From an uncultured Prevotellaceae bacterium (GTDB taxonomy: Bacteria; Bacteroidota; Bacteroidia; Bacteroidales; Bacteroidaceae), in NCBI GenBank assembly GCA_949295905.1, contig CASFNA010000022.1, positions 186,001 to 250,000 of the forward strand: DNA of 64,000 nucleotides. Direction: 5' to 3'. A model generated the notes under the pieces. It saw only the letters and a list, made by a program, of their open reading frames with translations, did no database searches and was not told the DNA's origin. Of the stretch, positions 34,936-44,640 are shown piece after piece. Position 1 is the first letter of the stretch; each line of letters begins with the position of its first letter. A program made the translations under genes and the position numbers.

Positions 34936-37545
34936 ATGAGCAACGAGATTAATCCATTGTTCAGCAATCCGCGCGGACTGACGGACAATGAGGTGGCGGA
35001 GAGCCGCCAGAAACATGGAGAGAACACGCTTACGCCTCCGAAGCGCACTCCGCTTTGGAAGCTTTACCTTGACAAATACAAGGACCCAATCATCAAGATT
35101 TTGCTTGTGGCCGCGGTGATTTCGCTCGGCCTGGCCGCCATCCACGGCGAATACGTCGAGACAATCGGCATAATACTGGCCATAGTGCTGGCTACGACCA
35201 TCGGCTTCTGGTTCGAGATGGACGCCGCCAAGAAGTTCAACGTGCTCACGGCCTTGGGCGAGGAGTCGCCCGTGAAGGTGAGGCGCGGCGGCAAGGTGGT
35301 CGAGATTGCAAGGAAGGACGTCGTAGTTGGCGATGTCGTAATAATCGAGGTGGGCGACGAAATCCCCGCCGACGGCACGCTAATCGAATCGACCGACCTT
35401 CAGATTGACGAGTCGTCGCTCACTGGCGAGCCGATTATCACGAAGCACGCCGACCCTGCCAACAACGACAAGGAGGCCACTTACCCCTCCGGGAAGGTGC
35501 TGCGCAGCACGATGGTGATGAACGGCCGCGGCACATTCTGCGTAACCGAGGTTGGCGACGCGACGGAAATCGGCAAGGTGTCGCGCGCCAGCACCGAAAT
35601 AACTTCGGTCAAAACGCCGCTCAACCTGCAATTGGACAAGCTGGCGAAGCTCATCAGCAAGTTCGGCATAGGCATATCAATCGCCGCCTTTGTAATCTTC
35701 CTCGGACGCGACATAATCGTCGACGCCGAGGGCGTATGGTCGTCAACCGACTACCTGCGCATGGCCGAGACCGTGCTGCAATACTTCATGATGGCCGTTA
35801 CGCTCATAGTGATGGCCGTGCCCGAGGGCATGCCCATGGCCGTGACCCTTAGTCTTGCGCTCAACATGCGCCGCATGTTGAAGAACAACAACCTCGTGCG
35901 CAAGCTCCACGCCTGCGAGACTATGGGCGCCGTGACGGTAATCTGCACCGACAAGACCGGCACCCTGACGCAGAACAAGATGCAGGTGGCCGAGATGCAG
36001 CAGTATGACACCGACGATGCGCTCTTCCGCTCCGCCATAGCCCTGAACACCACCGCACACCTCGACGCAGAGGGCGGAAAGGGCATCGGCAACCCTACGG
36101 AAATAGCCCTGCTATTGTGGCTCGAGAAGGCCGGCATCGACTATAAGGAACTTAGGAAAGACGAATACATAGAGGCGCAGCTGCCGTTCTCAACCGAACG
36201 CAAGTACATGGCGACCATCGGAAAGGTGAACGGCAAGCGGGTGCTGATGGTGAAGGGCGCGCCCGAAATAATAATGTCGCTCTGCGAACTCGACGACACC
36301 GAGCGCACGGAAATCACCAACCGCCTGCACGGTTACCAGAACCAGGCCATGCGCACGCTGGCCTTCGCCTGCCGCACGCTGGCCGACGACGAACAGCCCG
36401 ACATGAGCGCGCTGGCCGGAGGCAAGAAGCTGACCTTCCAGGCGGTAACCGCCATCAGCGACCCAATCCGCCCCGACGTGCCCGGAGCAGTGGGCCAGTG
36501 CGTCAGCGCGGGAATACAAGTGAAGATAGTGACCGGCGACACGTCGGCCACGGCTATCGAGATAGCGCGCCAAATAGGCATCTGGGACGACCAGACTACC
36601 GCCGATGCGCAAATCACAGGCCCCGACTTCGCCGCCCTTTCGGACGAAGAGGCTTACGAACTCGTGCCCCGTCTGCGCGTAATGAGCCGCGCAAGGCCCA
36701 CTGACAAGCAGCGTCTTGTCAACCTGTTGCAGAAGCACGGCGCGGTGGTTGCAGTAACAGGCGACGGCACCAACGACGCTCCAGCCCTGCACCACGCCCA
36801 CGTAGGTCTCTCGCTCGGCTCCGGAACATCGGTGGCAAAGGAGGCCAGCGACATGACGCTTATCGACGACTCGTTCGGCAGCATAGTGAACGCCGTGATG
36901 TGGGGACGCTCCCTTTACAAGAACATCCAGCGCTTCCTCTTCTTCCAGTTGGTGGTCAACGTCACCGCGTTGCTGCTCGTCCTGGGCGGCTCGGTCATAG
37001 GAACGGAGCTGCCGCTTACGGTCACCCAAATCCTTTGGGTCAACCTCATAATGGACACCTTCGCCGCCCTCGCGCTGGCGTCGCTGCCCCCTTCGCGCGA
37101 AGTCATGAAGGACAAGCCGCGCAAGCAGACCGACTTCATCATAACGCGGGGCATGGCCAAGGGCATCGTCGGCATCGGCGTGGCGTTCTTCGCGGTGCTG
37201 TTCGCGTTCCTCATACACTGCAACCAGAGCGGCGGAGACGTACATCTGCACGAGCTGTCGCTGTTCTTCACCACGTTCGTGATGCTCCAATTCTGGAACT
37301 TGTTTAACGCCAAGGCGTTCGGTTCAAACCATTCCGCCTTCCACGCCTTCACCCATGACAACGGCCTTCTGCTCGTCCTGCTCATAATCTTGGGCGGACA
37401 GTGGCTCATAGTGACCTTCGGCGGCAAGATGTTCCGCACCGACCCGCTGTCTTGGCAGGAGTGGATTACAATCATAGCAAGCACGTCCCTTGTGCTGTGG
37501 ATTGGCGAACTGTGGCGCATAGTGAAGCGAATGAAGGCAAAATAA
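34936..37545 (+). CDS. Calcium-translocating P-type ATPase, PMCA type
   Basis: This 869-residue pump exports Ca2+ across the inner membrane at the cost of ATP. Motifs in order: actuator loop SSLTGEP (residues 160-166), TM4 ion site AVPEGMP (294-300), phosphorylation site CTDKTGTLTQ with Asp339, KGAPE in the nucleotide domain, hinge TGDGTNDAP near 611-619, and the TM6 ion site WVNLIMDTFAALALA, whose Asn and Asp match the single Ca2+ site of PMCA pumps. The length is that of the bacterial family. It has its own promoter, and the HAD gene begins eight bases after it, suggesting one transcript. Confidence 0.95.
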   Translation: MSNEINPLFSNPRGLTDNEVAESRQKHGENTLTPPKRTPLWKLYLDKYKDPIIKILLVAAVISLGLAAIHGEYVETIGIILAIVLATTIGFWFEMDAAKKFNVLTALGEESPVKVRRGGKVVEIARKDVVVGDVVIIEVGDEIPADGTLIESTDLQIDESSLTGEPIITKHADPANNDKEATYPSGKVLRSTMVMNGRGTFCVTEVGDATEIGKVSRASTEITSVKTPLNLQLDKLAKLISKFGIGISIAAFVIFLGRDIIVDAEGVWSSTDYLRMAETVLQYFMMAVTLIVMAVPEGMPMAVTLSLALNMRRMLKNNNLVRKLHACETMGAVTVICTDKTGTLTQNKMQVAEMQQYDTDDALFRSAIALNTTAHLDAEGGKGIGNPTEIALLLWLEKAGIDYKELRKDEYIEAQLPFSTERKYMATIGKVNGKRVLMVKGAPEIIMSLCELDDTERTEITNRLHGYQNQAMRTLAFACRTLADDEQPDMSALAGGKKLTFQAVTAISDPIRPDVPGAVGQCVSAGIQVKIVTGDTSATAIEIARQIGIWDDQTTADAQITGPDFAALSDEEAYELVPRLRVMSRARPTDKQRLVNLLQKHGAVVAVTGDGTNDAPALHHAHVGLSLGSGTSVAKEASDMTLIDDSFGSIVNAVMWGRSLYKNIQRFLFFQLVVNVTALLLVLGGSVIGTELPLTVTQILWVNLIMDTFAALALASLPPSREVMKDKPRKQTDFIITRGMAKGIVGIGVAFFAVLFAFLIHCNQSGGDVHLHELSLFFTTFVMLQFWNLFNAKAFGSNHSAFHAFTHDNGLLLVLLIILGGQWLIVTFGGKMFRTDPLSWQEWITIIASTSLVLWIGELWRIVKRMKAK

Positions 37546-37553
37546 GTGGCGGC

Positions 37554-38168
37554 ATGGCTGTTGAGAAGCGAAACCTTATAGTCGATTTGGGCGGTGTCCT
37601 CACCGGGCTTGACTGCCGCCGCTGCATCGACGCCTTTACGGCGATAGGGGCGGAGGCCATCGCCTGCTACGTGGATGAGTGTCGGCAGGAGGACTTGTTC
37701 CACGACCTTGAGGTGGGAGCGACCGGCGTAGGCGAGTTTTGCGACGCCGTGCGGCGCGCCTGTCCGGGGTGTACCGCCACCGACGAGGCCATATGCGACG
37801 CGTGGAACGCCCTGCTTACGGGCATTCCGCAGAGCCGCCTCGAATTGCTGCTCGAACTGAAACGCGACCACAGGCTCGTGCTTTTGAGCAACACCAATCC
37901 TATACACTGGCGCAAGGCGGAGGCCTGCTTCTTCACCGCAGGCGGACTGGCGGTGGACGACTACTTTGAACACGCGTTCCTGTCGTACCGCATGCACTTG
38001 CTGAAACCCGGCGAGGCAATCTTCCGCCAGGTGCTGTGCGAGACGGGCTTCGCGCCTGAAGACACGCTCTTCATCGACGACTCGGCGGCCAACCGCGCCG
38101 CGGCCGTGCGCCTCGGCATGTCTGCCGTGGCCGAGCTTGAGGCCGTGGCATGTCTCGAATATACGTAA
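37554..38168 (+). CDS. HAD-superfamily hydrolase, YihX-like
   Basis: This 204-residue protein starts at the ATG at 37554, eight bases after the ATPase stop; the longer frame runs inside that gene. It has the HAD IA motifs: nucleophile Asp in IVDLGGVLTG (the second Asp is Gly, as in the YihX glucose-1-phosphate phosphatase branch), LLSNTNP (motif II), a Lys in MHLLKPGEAIF (motif III) and FIDDSAANRAAA (motif IV). A sugar phosphate or nucleotide phosphatase role is likely. It precedes ribF by ten bases, so phosphatase activity in flavin synthesis is worth considering, though unproved. Confidence 0.88.
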   Translation: MAVEKRNLIVDLGGVLTGLDCRRCIDAFTAIGAEAIACYVDECRQEDLFHDLEVGATGVGEFCDAVRRACPGCTATDEAICDAWNALLTGIPQSRLELLLELKRDHRLVLLSNTNPIHWRKAEACFFTAGGLAVDDYFEHAFLSYRMHLLKPGEAIFRQVLCETGFAPEDTLFIDDSAANRAAAVRLGMSAVAELEAVACLEYT

Positions 38169-38178
38169 AATACTGACC

Positions 38179-39153
38179 ATGAAGCTGTTTCATCTCGACT
38201 TGAACGCCGCCGCCATGCCTGCAACAGGGCCTTGCACGGCCACCATTGGCTTCTTCGACGGCGTGCACCGCGGCCACCGTTACCTCATAGACAGCGTAAA
38301 GGCGCGCGCCATGCAGGACGGTACGGGGCAATCTACGGTCATCACCTTCGACGCACATCCGCGCCTTGTGCTGCACAAGGACTACCGTCCGCGCCTGCTC
38401 ACGACGGCTGCCGAGAAGGTGGAACGGCTGGCGTTGACTGGCGTTGACAACTGCGTGGTGCTGCATTTCGACGAAGCCATGGCTTCGCTTCCAGCCCGGG
38501 AGTTCATGCAGGAAGTGCTGCTAAGGCGGCTGAACGTGCGTACCCTGGTGACGGGTTACGACAACCGCTTCGGCCGCAACCGCTCGGAGGGCTTCGAAGA
38601 CTACGTGCGCTACGGCCGCGAGATGGGCATCGACGTGGTGCGTGCCGACGCTTTCACGCTCAACGGGGTGCAGGTAAGCTCGTCGGTCATACGCTCTTTC
38701 CTCTCCGAAGGCGAGGTAAGGATGGCCGCCATGTGCTTAGGCTACGGCTACCGGCTTGCAGGCCGCGTGGTCGGCGGCTACCACGAAGGCCGCCGCATGG
38801 GTTTCCCCACGGCCAACATCGTGCCTGAAGACAGCCTGAAGCTCGTCCCCCGCTCAGGTGTCTACGCCGTAAGGGCGGCGGTGGACGGCGGCGAGAGCAT
38901 GACGGGCGGCATGATGAACATAGGCACGCGGCCGACATTCGACGGCACGGAGACCACGCTCGAGGTCAACCTCTTCGGCTTCAGCGGCGACCTTTACGGC
39001 CATACGCTCACCGTGGAGTTCGTCGAAAAGCTGCGCGACGAGCGCAAGTTCCCATCCGTAAAGCGGCTCATGGAGCAGCTGGAGGAGGACAGGCGCGAGG
39101 CTGAAAGAGTGCTTGGCGGACCATCCCCGACCCGTCCGAGGAAGGGAGACTGA
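38179..39153 (+). CDS. ribF: Bifunctional riboflavin kinase / FAD synthetase
   Basis: This 324-residue protein makes FMN from riboflavin and then FAD from FMN. The N-terminal adenylyltransferase has the nucleotide-binding motif GFFDGVHRGH (about residues 20-29) and later SSSVIRSFLSEG. The C-terminal riboflavin kinase has GRVVGGYHEGRRMGFPTANI, whose PTAN motif binds the nucleotide, and a DGTETTLEVNLFGF strand. The length is standard. The start at 38179 leaves a ten-base gap from the HAD gene. A nested hairpin follows the stop. Confidence 0.96.
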   Translation: MKLFHLDLNAAAMPATGPCTATIGFFDGVHRGHRYLIDSVKARAMQDGTGQSTVITFDAHPRLVLHKDYRPRLLTTAAEKVERLALTGVDNCVVLHFDEAMASLPAREFMQEVLLRRLNVRTLVTGYDNRFGRNRSEGFEDYVRYGREMGIDVVRADAFTLNGVQVSSSVIRSFLSEGEVRMAAMCLGYGYRLAGRVVGGYHEGRRMGFPTANIVPEDSLKLVPRSGVYAVRAAVDGGESMTGGMMNIGTRPTFDGTETTLEVNLFGFSGDLYGHTLTVEFVEKLRDERKFPSVKRLMEQLEEDRREAERVLGGPSPTRPRKGD

Positions 39154-39171
39154 CAAGCTTTATGCGGCGAT

Positions 39172-39247
39172 GGCGCATCAGGCTGATTAGGCCAATCAGG
39201 CTTATTGGGCCTAATTAGTCCAATTATCCAAACAATCCCAATGCGCC
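39172..39247 (+). other. Nested inverted-repeat structure after ribF
   Basis: An outer 7-bp pair (GGCGCAT 39172-39178 with ATGCGCC 39241-39247) encloses a long stem between 39181-39196 and 39204-39221 (GGCTGATTAGGCCAAT with ATTGGGCCTAATTAGTCC, small bulges). No T-run follows. It could be a processing or terminator structure, or part of a small RNA. Confidence 0.4.
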
Positions 39248-39310
39248 GAGGCGGCAAGGCAATGTCATTCAAACTTCCCAAGAACCCCCTTTAACTTCAA
39301 AAACAACAAT

Positions 39311-40123
39311 ATGAAAAGAGCCTTATTATACCTGTTTTATTTCGTGCTGATACAGTTTTTCCTCTCGTGGGCGGTCTATGCGGCATGGCTGCTGGCCTCG
39401 GGAGAGAGTGCGGACTACGTTTGGCGAACGTTCAACGGCGGCAACGCCGGGGCCATAACCGCGCCGATGCTCATCCTGGCATCGGCCGTAACGAGCGTGG
39501 CCGCCGGTGCGCTGTTCATCTGGCGGCGCTACGCCGACGTGTCGCCGACATACTTGCGCAGCCGCCAGTGGGGCGTGTTCTTCTGGTGTGCGCTGGCAGC
39601 CGTGGGCGCAATCATACCCTCGGCCGCGCTGCAAGAGCTCATGCCTGCTCTGCCCGATTATCTGGACGGCACGTTCAGGGCCATCATGGGCCACCACTTC
39701 GGCTACATTACGCTGTGCCTGCTGGTGCCGCTGGTCGAAGAAGTAGTGTTCCGCGGAGCAATACTGCGCACCCTGCTGCGCGCCTTCGGCAACCGTTGGG
39801 CGGCGATACTCGTGTCGGCAGTGCTCTTCGCCGTAGTCCACCTTAACCCCGCGCAGATGCCCCACGCCTTCCTCGTAGGCCTGCTTCTCGGCTGGATGTA
39901 CAGCCGCACGGGCAGCATACTGCCCGGAGTTGCCGTACACTGGGTGAACAACACCGTGGTATACGCCTTTTACATATTCCATCCCTATTCGGCGGACATG
40001 AGCCTGTCAGCCCTATTCGGAGGCGACACCGTGCGCGTGCTCATGGCCGTAGGCTTCTCGCTGCTCATATTCCTGCCGGCCATATACCAGCTGAACATGC
40101 GCATGAAGCCTGCCGGGAAATAA
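39311..40123 (+). CDS. CPBP-family intramembrane glutamic/metalloprotease (CAAX/Abi)
   Basis: This 270-residue membrane protein has about seven or eight helices and the three CPBP motifs: EEVVFRGAIL (EExxxR), FAVVHLNPAQ (FxxxH) and GVAVHWVNNTV (H...N). These residues build the catalytic site in the membrane. Bacterial members mature peptides, confer bacteriocin immunity or process signalling proteins; the substrate here is unknown. The gene stands alone between ribF and the efflux operon. Confidence 0.9.
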   Translation: MKRALLYLFYFVLIQFFLSWAVYAAWLLASGESADYVWRTFNGGNAGAITAPMLILASAVTSVAAGALFIWRRYADVSPTYLRSRQWGVFFWCALAAVGAIIPSAALQELMPALPDYLDGTFRAIMGHHFGYITLCLLVPLVEEVVFRGAILRTLLRAFGNRWAAILVSAVLFAVVHLNPAQMPHAFLVGLLLGWMYSRTGSILPGVAVHWVNNTVVYAFYIFHPYSADMSLSALFGGDTVRVLMAVGFSLLIFLPAIYQLNMRMKPAGK

Positions 40124-40157
40124 CCGCAGGCGTAACAGCTTGACAACCAATAGTTTA

Positions 40158-40240
40158 TAAAATGCCGTGTTTCGCATTGCGAAACACGGCATTTTGCATT
40201 GCAATCGACGGCCTTTCGTAACGCAAAAGGCCGTCAGTTG
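40158..40240. repeat. AAAGGCCGTCTTT-family repeat, array I
   Basis: The first hairpin has a variant arm: AAAATGCCGTGTTTCGC pairs with GCGAAACACGGCATTTT, a changed but still complementary pair. GACGGCCTTTCG with GCAAAAGGCCGTC follows. Located between the CPBP and tolC genes. Confidence 0.75.
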
Positions 40241-40350
40241 CAACCCCGTTTTTCTGCCGGGAACCATTTTCCAGCATCGTTTCGACAAGAAACGGAAAAT
40301 GTGAACATACGGCAAGAAAATGTCGTAACGCCACTTCCTGCATAACTTCA

Positions 40351-40358
40351 TACCTTTG
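40351..40358 (+). promoter_or_regulatory. -7 box of the tolC-hlyD-MFS operon
   Basis: TACCTTTG matches the consensus, 24 bp before the ATG at 40382. Confidence 0.65.
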
Positions 40359-40381
40359 CAGCGGATAAATGAGACAAACGT

Positions 40382-41704
40382 ATGAAGAGACTATTATTCA
40401 CATTTGCCGTAGCCTGCACGCTTTTACCGCTTGAAGCGCAGGATACCCTGACGCTCGGCCAGTGCATCAGGATGGGCATAGAGAACAACCTTCAGCTGAA
40501 GGCAAGGCGCAACGAAGTAGCGAAGGGCGGCCACAGCATCAGCGAGAACCGCGCGAAACTGCTGCCGCAAATCAACGCCGTGGTGCAGATGAGCGACAAT
40601 TTCAATCCGCCCGTGTCGGTCACCGACGGCTCGGCCTACGGAAACAAGTACAACGTTACCAAGACGTTGCAGTACAACGCCTCGGCCGCACTGCAACTGC
40701 AGATGCCGCTCTACAACCGGACGCTGCTCACGGCGCTCGAGATTACGAAGATGACGGAGCGCATCGGCCGCCTGTCTTACGACAAGGCGCGCGACGACCT
40801 CATGGTGCAGATAGCCCGGATGTACTACCTCGCCCAGAGCACCGCCGAGCAGATAGCCATTGTCAAGGCCAATATCGGCCGCATGGAGGAGCTTAGGAAC
40901 ATCGCCGTGGCTTTTTTCGACAACGGCATGGCGATGGATGTTGACGTGAAGCGCGTCAGCATCAACCTTGAGAACCTGCGCGTGCAGTATGACAACGCGA
41001 CGGCCATGCTCGCACAGCAGATGAACATGCTGAAGTACGTAATCGACTATCCGGCCGACCGCGAGATAGCCGTCACACAGGTAGGTCCCGACACCGTGGA
41101 GACCGTTGAGCCCGGCGGACTGTGCGAACAGCTGCCCGAGCTGCAACTGTTGCACAGGCAGGGCGAGCTGGCCGGCATGCAGCAGCAGATGATAAGGCAG
41201 GGCTACCTGCCGTCATTGACGCTCACGGGCAACCTTGCTTACTCGGCTTTCACTGACAAGTTGCATAACTGGTTCCACTCGGGGCCGTCAAACCGCTGGT
41301 ACAACTCGTCAGGACTGGGCATAACGTTGCGCGTTCCCGTGTTCGACGGGTTTGAGCGCCGCTCCAAGATACGCAAGGCCAAGCTCGACGCGGAGAACGC
41401 ACGCCTGGCTTACGACGACGCTGTCAAAAGCCTGCGCACGCAGTACATGAACTCCGTGAACGACCTTATGAACAGCCGCCGCAACTTCACCAAGCAGCGC
41501 GACAACTACCGCCTGGCCGAAGATGTGTATGCTGTCACCTCCGACCGATACCGCGAAGGCATAGCTTCGATGACCGAAGTGCTGCAAGACGAGATGAGCA
41601 TGAGCGAGGCGCAGAACAACTATGTCACCGCGCACTACGACTACCGCATCACCAATCTCATGCTCCTGAAACTCTCCGGCAGGCTCGGCACGCTGGCGGA
41701 ATAA
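40382..41704 (+). CDS. TolC family outer-membrane channel of a tripartite pump
   Basis: This 440-residue protein has a signal peptide (MKRLLFTFAVACTLLPLEAQ) and the two OEP repeats of TolC-like channels, with DTLTLGQCIRMGIENNLQLK at the start and long coiled-coil helices (for example NDLMNSRRNFTKQRDNYRLA). It lacks a lipobox, unlike the pump channel at 2379. It is first in an operon followed by a HlyD adaptor (70 bp later) and an MFS pump (64 bp after that), which together form an EmrAB-TolC-type exporter. Confidence 0.93.
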   Translation: MKRLLFTFAVACTLLPLEAQDTLTLGQCIRMGIENNLQLKARRNEVAKGGHSISENRAKLLPQINAVVQMSDNFNPPVSVTDGSAYGNKYNVTKTLQYNASAALQLQMPLYNRTLLTALEITKMTERIGRLSYDKARDDLMVQIARMYYLAQSTAEQIAIVKANIGRMEELRNIAVAFFDNGMAMDVDVKRVSINLENLRVQYDNATAMLAQQMNMLKYVIDYPADREIAVTQVGPDTVETVEPGGLCEQLPELQLLHRQGELAGMQQQMIRQGYLPSLTLTGNLAYSAFTDKLHNWFHSGPSNRWYNSSGLGITLRVPVFDGFERRSKIRKAKLDAENARLAYDDAVKSLRTQYMNSVNDLMNSRRNFTKQRDNYRLAEDVYAVTSDRYREGIASMTEVLQDEMSMSEAQNNYVTAHYDYRITNLMLLKLSGRLGTLAE

Positions 41705-41774
41705 GCCGGGCTCGGCGGCGCAAGCATTTAAATAATATAATAACACCATACAGACAACATTAAAACATACGACA

Positions 41775-42872
41775 ATGGAAACCCAAAACAACAACATACA
41801 GCAGGGCAACACGCACAAGCAGAAAGCCCGAAAATTGAGGAGGCAGCGTACGCAACGCTTCGTGGCAGGCATCTTCGGAATAGCGGTTCTCGTCTTCGGG
41901 ATAGTGAAGACCACGATGGTTTTCATCGATTACCGCCGCACCGAGACAAGCAACGACGCGCAGATAGAGCAATACATATCGCCCGTAAACCTCAGGGCGT
42001 CGGGCTACATCAAGGAAGTGCGCTTCACGGAGCACCAGAACGTGAAGAAGGGCGACACCCTTCTCGTGCTCGACGACCGCGAATACCGCATACGGGTGAT
42101 GGAGGCCGAGGCCGCGTTGAAGGACGCGCAGGCCGGCGCTTCGGTGCTGGGGCGGACGTTGCAGACCACCGAAGCCACGGCATCGGTCTACAAGTCGTCA
42201 ATCGCCGAGGTGGAAATACGCCTCGCAAAGCTCGGTAAAGACCGCGAGCGTTACCGCAACCTTGTGGCGCGGAACGCCGCTACACCGATACAACTGGAGC
42301 AGATAGAGACCGAGTATGAGGCCACGAAGAAGCAGCTTGACGCCCTACACAGCCAGCAGAAGGCCGCCATATCGGGCGTAGGCGAGGTGTCAACACGCCG
42401 CAAGAGCACCGAAGCAGCCATAGAACGGGCGCGCGCCGCGCTTGAGATGGCACGTCTCAACCTCTCTTATACGGTGGTCACCGCGCCCTGCGACGGCAAG
42501 CTCGGCCGCCGCGCCGTCGAGGAGGGGCAGTACGTCCCGGCAGGGCAGACGCTCACATACATCATGCCCGACACGCAGAAATGGGTAATAGCCAACTACA
42601 AGGAGACGCAAGTGGAGAACCTGCACATAGGCCAGGAGGTTGCAATGACGGTCGACGCGCTCGACGGCCGCGAGTTCAAGGGCAGGATAACTGCCATATC
42701 CGGCGCCACGGGAGCAAAGTATTCGCTCGTGCCTACCGACAATTCGGCCGGCAACTTCGTGAAAATCCGCCAGCGTGTGCCCGTCAGGATTGACTTCGAC
42801 GGCCTCTCCAAGGCCGACAACAGCCGCCTCGCCGCCGGCATGATGGTGGTGGTTAAGGCGAAAACCGATTAA
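41775..42872 (+). CDS. HlyD/EmrA-type membrane fusion protein
   Basis: This 365-residue periplasmic adaptor is anchored by one N-terminal helix (GIFGIAVLVFGIVKTTMVFI, about residues 34-53). A lipoyl half-motif (NLRASGYIKEVRFTEHQNVK) and a long coiled-coil hairpin (about 95-215) follow. The second lipoyl half reads LSYTVVTAPCDGKLGRRAVE, and a beta-barrel with YKETQVENLHIGQEV ends the protein. This layout fits EmrA-like adaptors that link an MFS pump to TolC. Its neighbours supply exactly these partners. Confidence 0.94.
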   Translation: METQNNNIQQGNTHKQKARKLRRQRTQRFVAGIFGIAVLVFGIVKTTMVFIDYRRTETSNDAQIEQYISPVNLRASGYIKEVRFTEHQNVKKGDTLLVLDDREYRIRVMEAEAALKDAQAGASVLGRTLQTTEATASVYKSSIAEVEIRLAKLGKDRERYRNLVARNAATPIQLEQIETEYEATKKQLDALHSQQKAAISGVGEVSTRRKSTEAAIERARAALEMARLNLSYTVVTAPCDGKLGRRAVEEGQYVPAGQTLTYIMPDTQKWVIANYKETQVENLHIGQEVAMTVDALDGREFKGRITAISGATGAKYSLVPTDNSAGNFVKIRQRVPVRIDFDGLSKADNSRLAAGMMVVVKAKTD

Positions 42873-42936
42873 GAGTCTGGAATTAAGAATGAAGAAAACA
42901 TGCTTCAATGAGCAGCCGATATAAAAGCCTTGGATT

Positions 42937-44613
42937 ATGAGACAAGACACGATAAGCCTCACGGGCGGGGCCAAATACGGTAATTACCCGTTCTACGACT
43001 GGGTGCCCAAGCCGCTCGGCGTCATCCTGCTGATATTGCTTTTCATACCTATACTGACCGTGGGCGGCGTTTACACCGCCAACAGCGGCGAGATGACAAG
43101 CGGTCTTGGCATACAGTCGGAACACATACAGTTCGTAGGTTTCGTAACGTCAATCGGCATGGCGGCCTTCTCCCCGTTCTTTTACAGGCTGGTGTGCATA
43201 CGCCGCGAGAAGACAATGTGCGTCGTGGGCTTCTCCGTGATGTTCCTGTTGAGCTGCGTGTGCGCCGTGACCGACAGCATATTCGTGCTGGCATTGTGCA
43301 GCCTTGTGATGGGTTTCCTGCGCATGGGGCTGATGATGGTCAACCTGTTCACGCTCATACGCTACGCCTTCGGCATGGAAGCCACGCGCAACATAACGCC
43401 GGGCAACGAGCCTGCCAACGGTGAGGGATGGGACCGGCTGGACGAGGAGAAGGGCAAGAGCATGCCGGTAATCTACCTGTTCTTCATGATTCTGGGGCAG
43501 CTCGGCACGTCGCTCACGGCGTGGCTGGCCTACAAATACCAGTGGCAGGACGTGTATTACTACATGATGGGCATGATGCTCGCGGCCATACTCATAGTGC
43601 TTTTCACGATGCCTTACCACGGCTACGCCAACCGCAGCTTCCCGATAACGCTGCGCAAGGCAGGCAACGTGGCCGTGTTCTGCGCCATGATGACGTGCGG
43701 AGTCTACGTGCTTGTGTACGGAAAGACGCTCGACTGGTTCGCCGACCCCACCATAGTGCGCTCAACCGTACTGGCTGTCGTGTTCGCGGCGGTGTTCGTC
43801 TATGTAGAACGGGGCAACCGTTCGCCGTACTTCCGCATGGAAGTGTTCCGCCTGCGCTCCGTCAACGTCGGCATCGTGCTGTTCCTTTTGCTCATGGTAC
43901 TGAACACAAGCTCGATGTTTGTCAACGTATTCACGGGCGTAGGTATGGACATAGACAACTGGCAGAACGCGTCGCTGGGCAACTGGAGCATGCTCGGATA
44001 TCTCGTCGGAGCCGTGGTTGCGGTGGTGCTCGGGTCGCGTGGCGTAAGGCTGAAATACCTTTTCGGCATAGGCTTCATGCTCATAGGCGTGTCCGCCTTG
44101 TTCATGTATTTCGAGGTGCAGGCGGCCGGGCTTTACGAGAGGATGAAGTACCCGGTAATCATCCGCTCGGCCGGCATGATGCTGGTTTACTCGCTCACGG
44201 CCGTCTACGCCAACCAGCGCATGCCCTTCAAGTACCTGTCTACGTGGATATGCGTCATGCTCAGCGTGCGCATGGTAATCGGCCCGGGCGTCGGCGCGGC
44301 GCTTTACTCCGGCGTGTTGCAGAACCGCCAGCAGCACTACGTTACGATGTTTGCGCAGGATGTTGACCGTGTCGATACGCAGTCGGCCTCCGCCTACGAC
44401 CAGACGGCCTACGGAATGTGCCTACAGGGGCGGAGCCAGGCCGAAGCCGAGACCATGGCCGCCATGTCGGCCAAGGGCAAGGTGCAGGTGCAGGCCACGC
44501 TGTCGGCGGTGAAGGAGATGGCCGGATGGACGTTCTACGGCTGCATGGCTTCTATGCTCTTCGTGCTCATTTATCCATATAAGAAGAGGAAATTATCCGC
44601 TTGGCCTGGCTGA
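42937..44613 (+). CDS. MFS multidrug transporter (EmrB-like)
   Basis: This 558-residue protein has about 14 membrane helices, as in the DHA2 drug:proton antiporters, and is the energy-coupled pump of the tripartite exporter. It begins with a hydrophilic 25-residue segment and helix 1 (LGVILLILLFIPILTVGGVY). A long cytoplasmic loop lies after helix 4 to 5 (GNEPANGEGWDRLDEEKGKS), and a periplasmic insertion lies before the last helix (residues about 460-525). Motifs of DHA2 are weak, as usual in Bacteroidetes members, so the call rests on length, helices and gene order. The stop codon lies within a terminator stem. Confidence 0.87.
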   Translation: MRQDTISLTGGAKYGNYPFYDWVPKPLGVILLILLFIPILTVGGVYTANSGEMTSGLGIQSEHIQFVGFVTSIGMAAFSPFFYRLVCIRREKTMCVVGFSVMFLLSCVCAVTDSIFVLALCSLVMGFLRMGLMMVNLFTLIRYAFGMEATRNITPGNEPANGEGWDRLDEEKGKSMPVIYLFFMILGQLGTSLTAWLAYKYQWQDVYYYMMGMMLAAILIVLFTMPYHGYANRSFPITLRKAGNVAVFCAMMTCGVYVLVYGKTLDWFADPTIVRSTVLAVVFAAVFVYVERGNRSPYFRMEVFRLRSVNVGIVLFLLLMVLNTSSMFVNVFTGVGMDIDNWQNASLGNWSMLGYLVGAVVAVVLGSRGVRLKYLFGIGFMLIGVSALFMYFEVQAAGLYERMKYPVIIRSAGMMLVYSLTAVYANQRMPFKYLSTWICVMLSVRMVIGPGVGAALYSGVLQNRQQHYVTMFAQDVDRVDTQSASAYDQTAYGMCLQGRSQAEAETMAAMSAKGKVQVQATLSAVKEMAGWTFYGCMASMLFVLIYPYKKRKLSAWPG

Positions 44614-44640
44614 CGGTCGGCCAAGTCGGATAATTTTACT
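44590..44640 (+). terminator. Intrinsic terminator overlapping the EmrB-like stop codon
   Basis: AAATTATCCGCTTGGCC (44590-44606) pairs with GGCCAAGTCGGATAATTT (44619-44636) with one bulge, followed by T residues. The stop TGA (44611-44613) lies in the loop, so ribosomes reaching the end would melt the stem. Confidence 0.7.

Noticed and set aside
36915..38180. Minus-strand frame of 421 codons opposite the Ca2+ ATPase and HAD genes
   Set aside because: Antisense to two genes with clear catalytic motifs; no domain in the translation.
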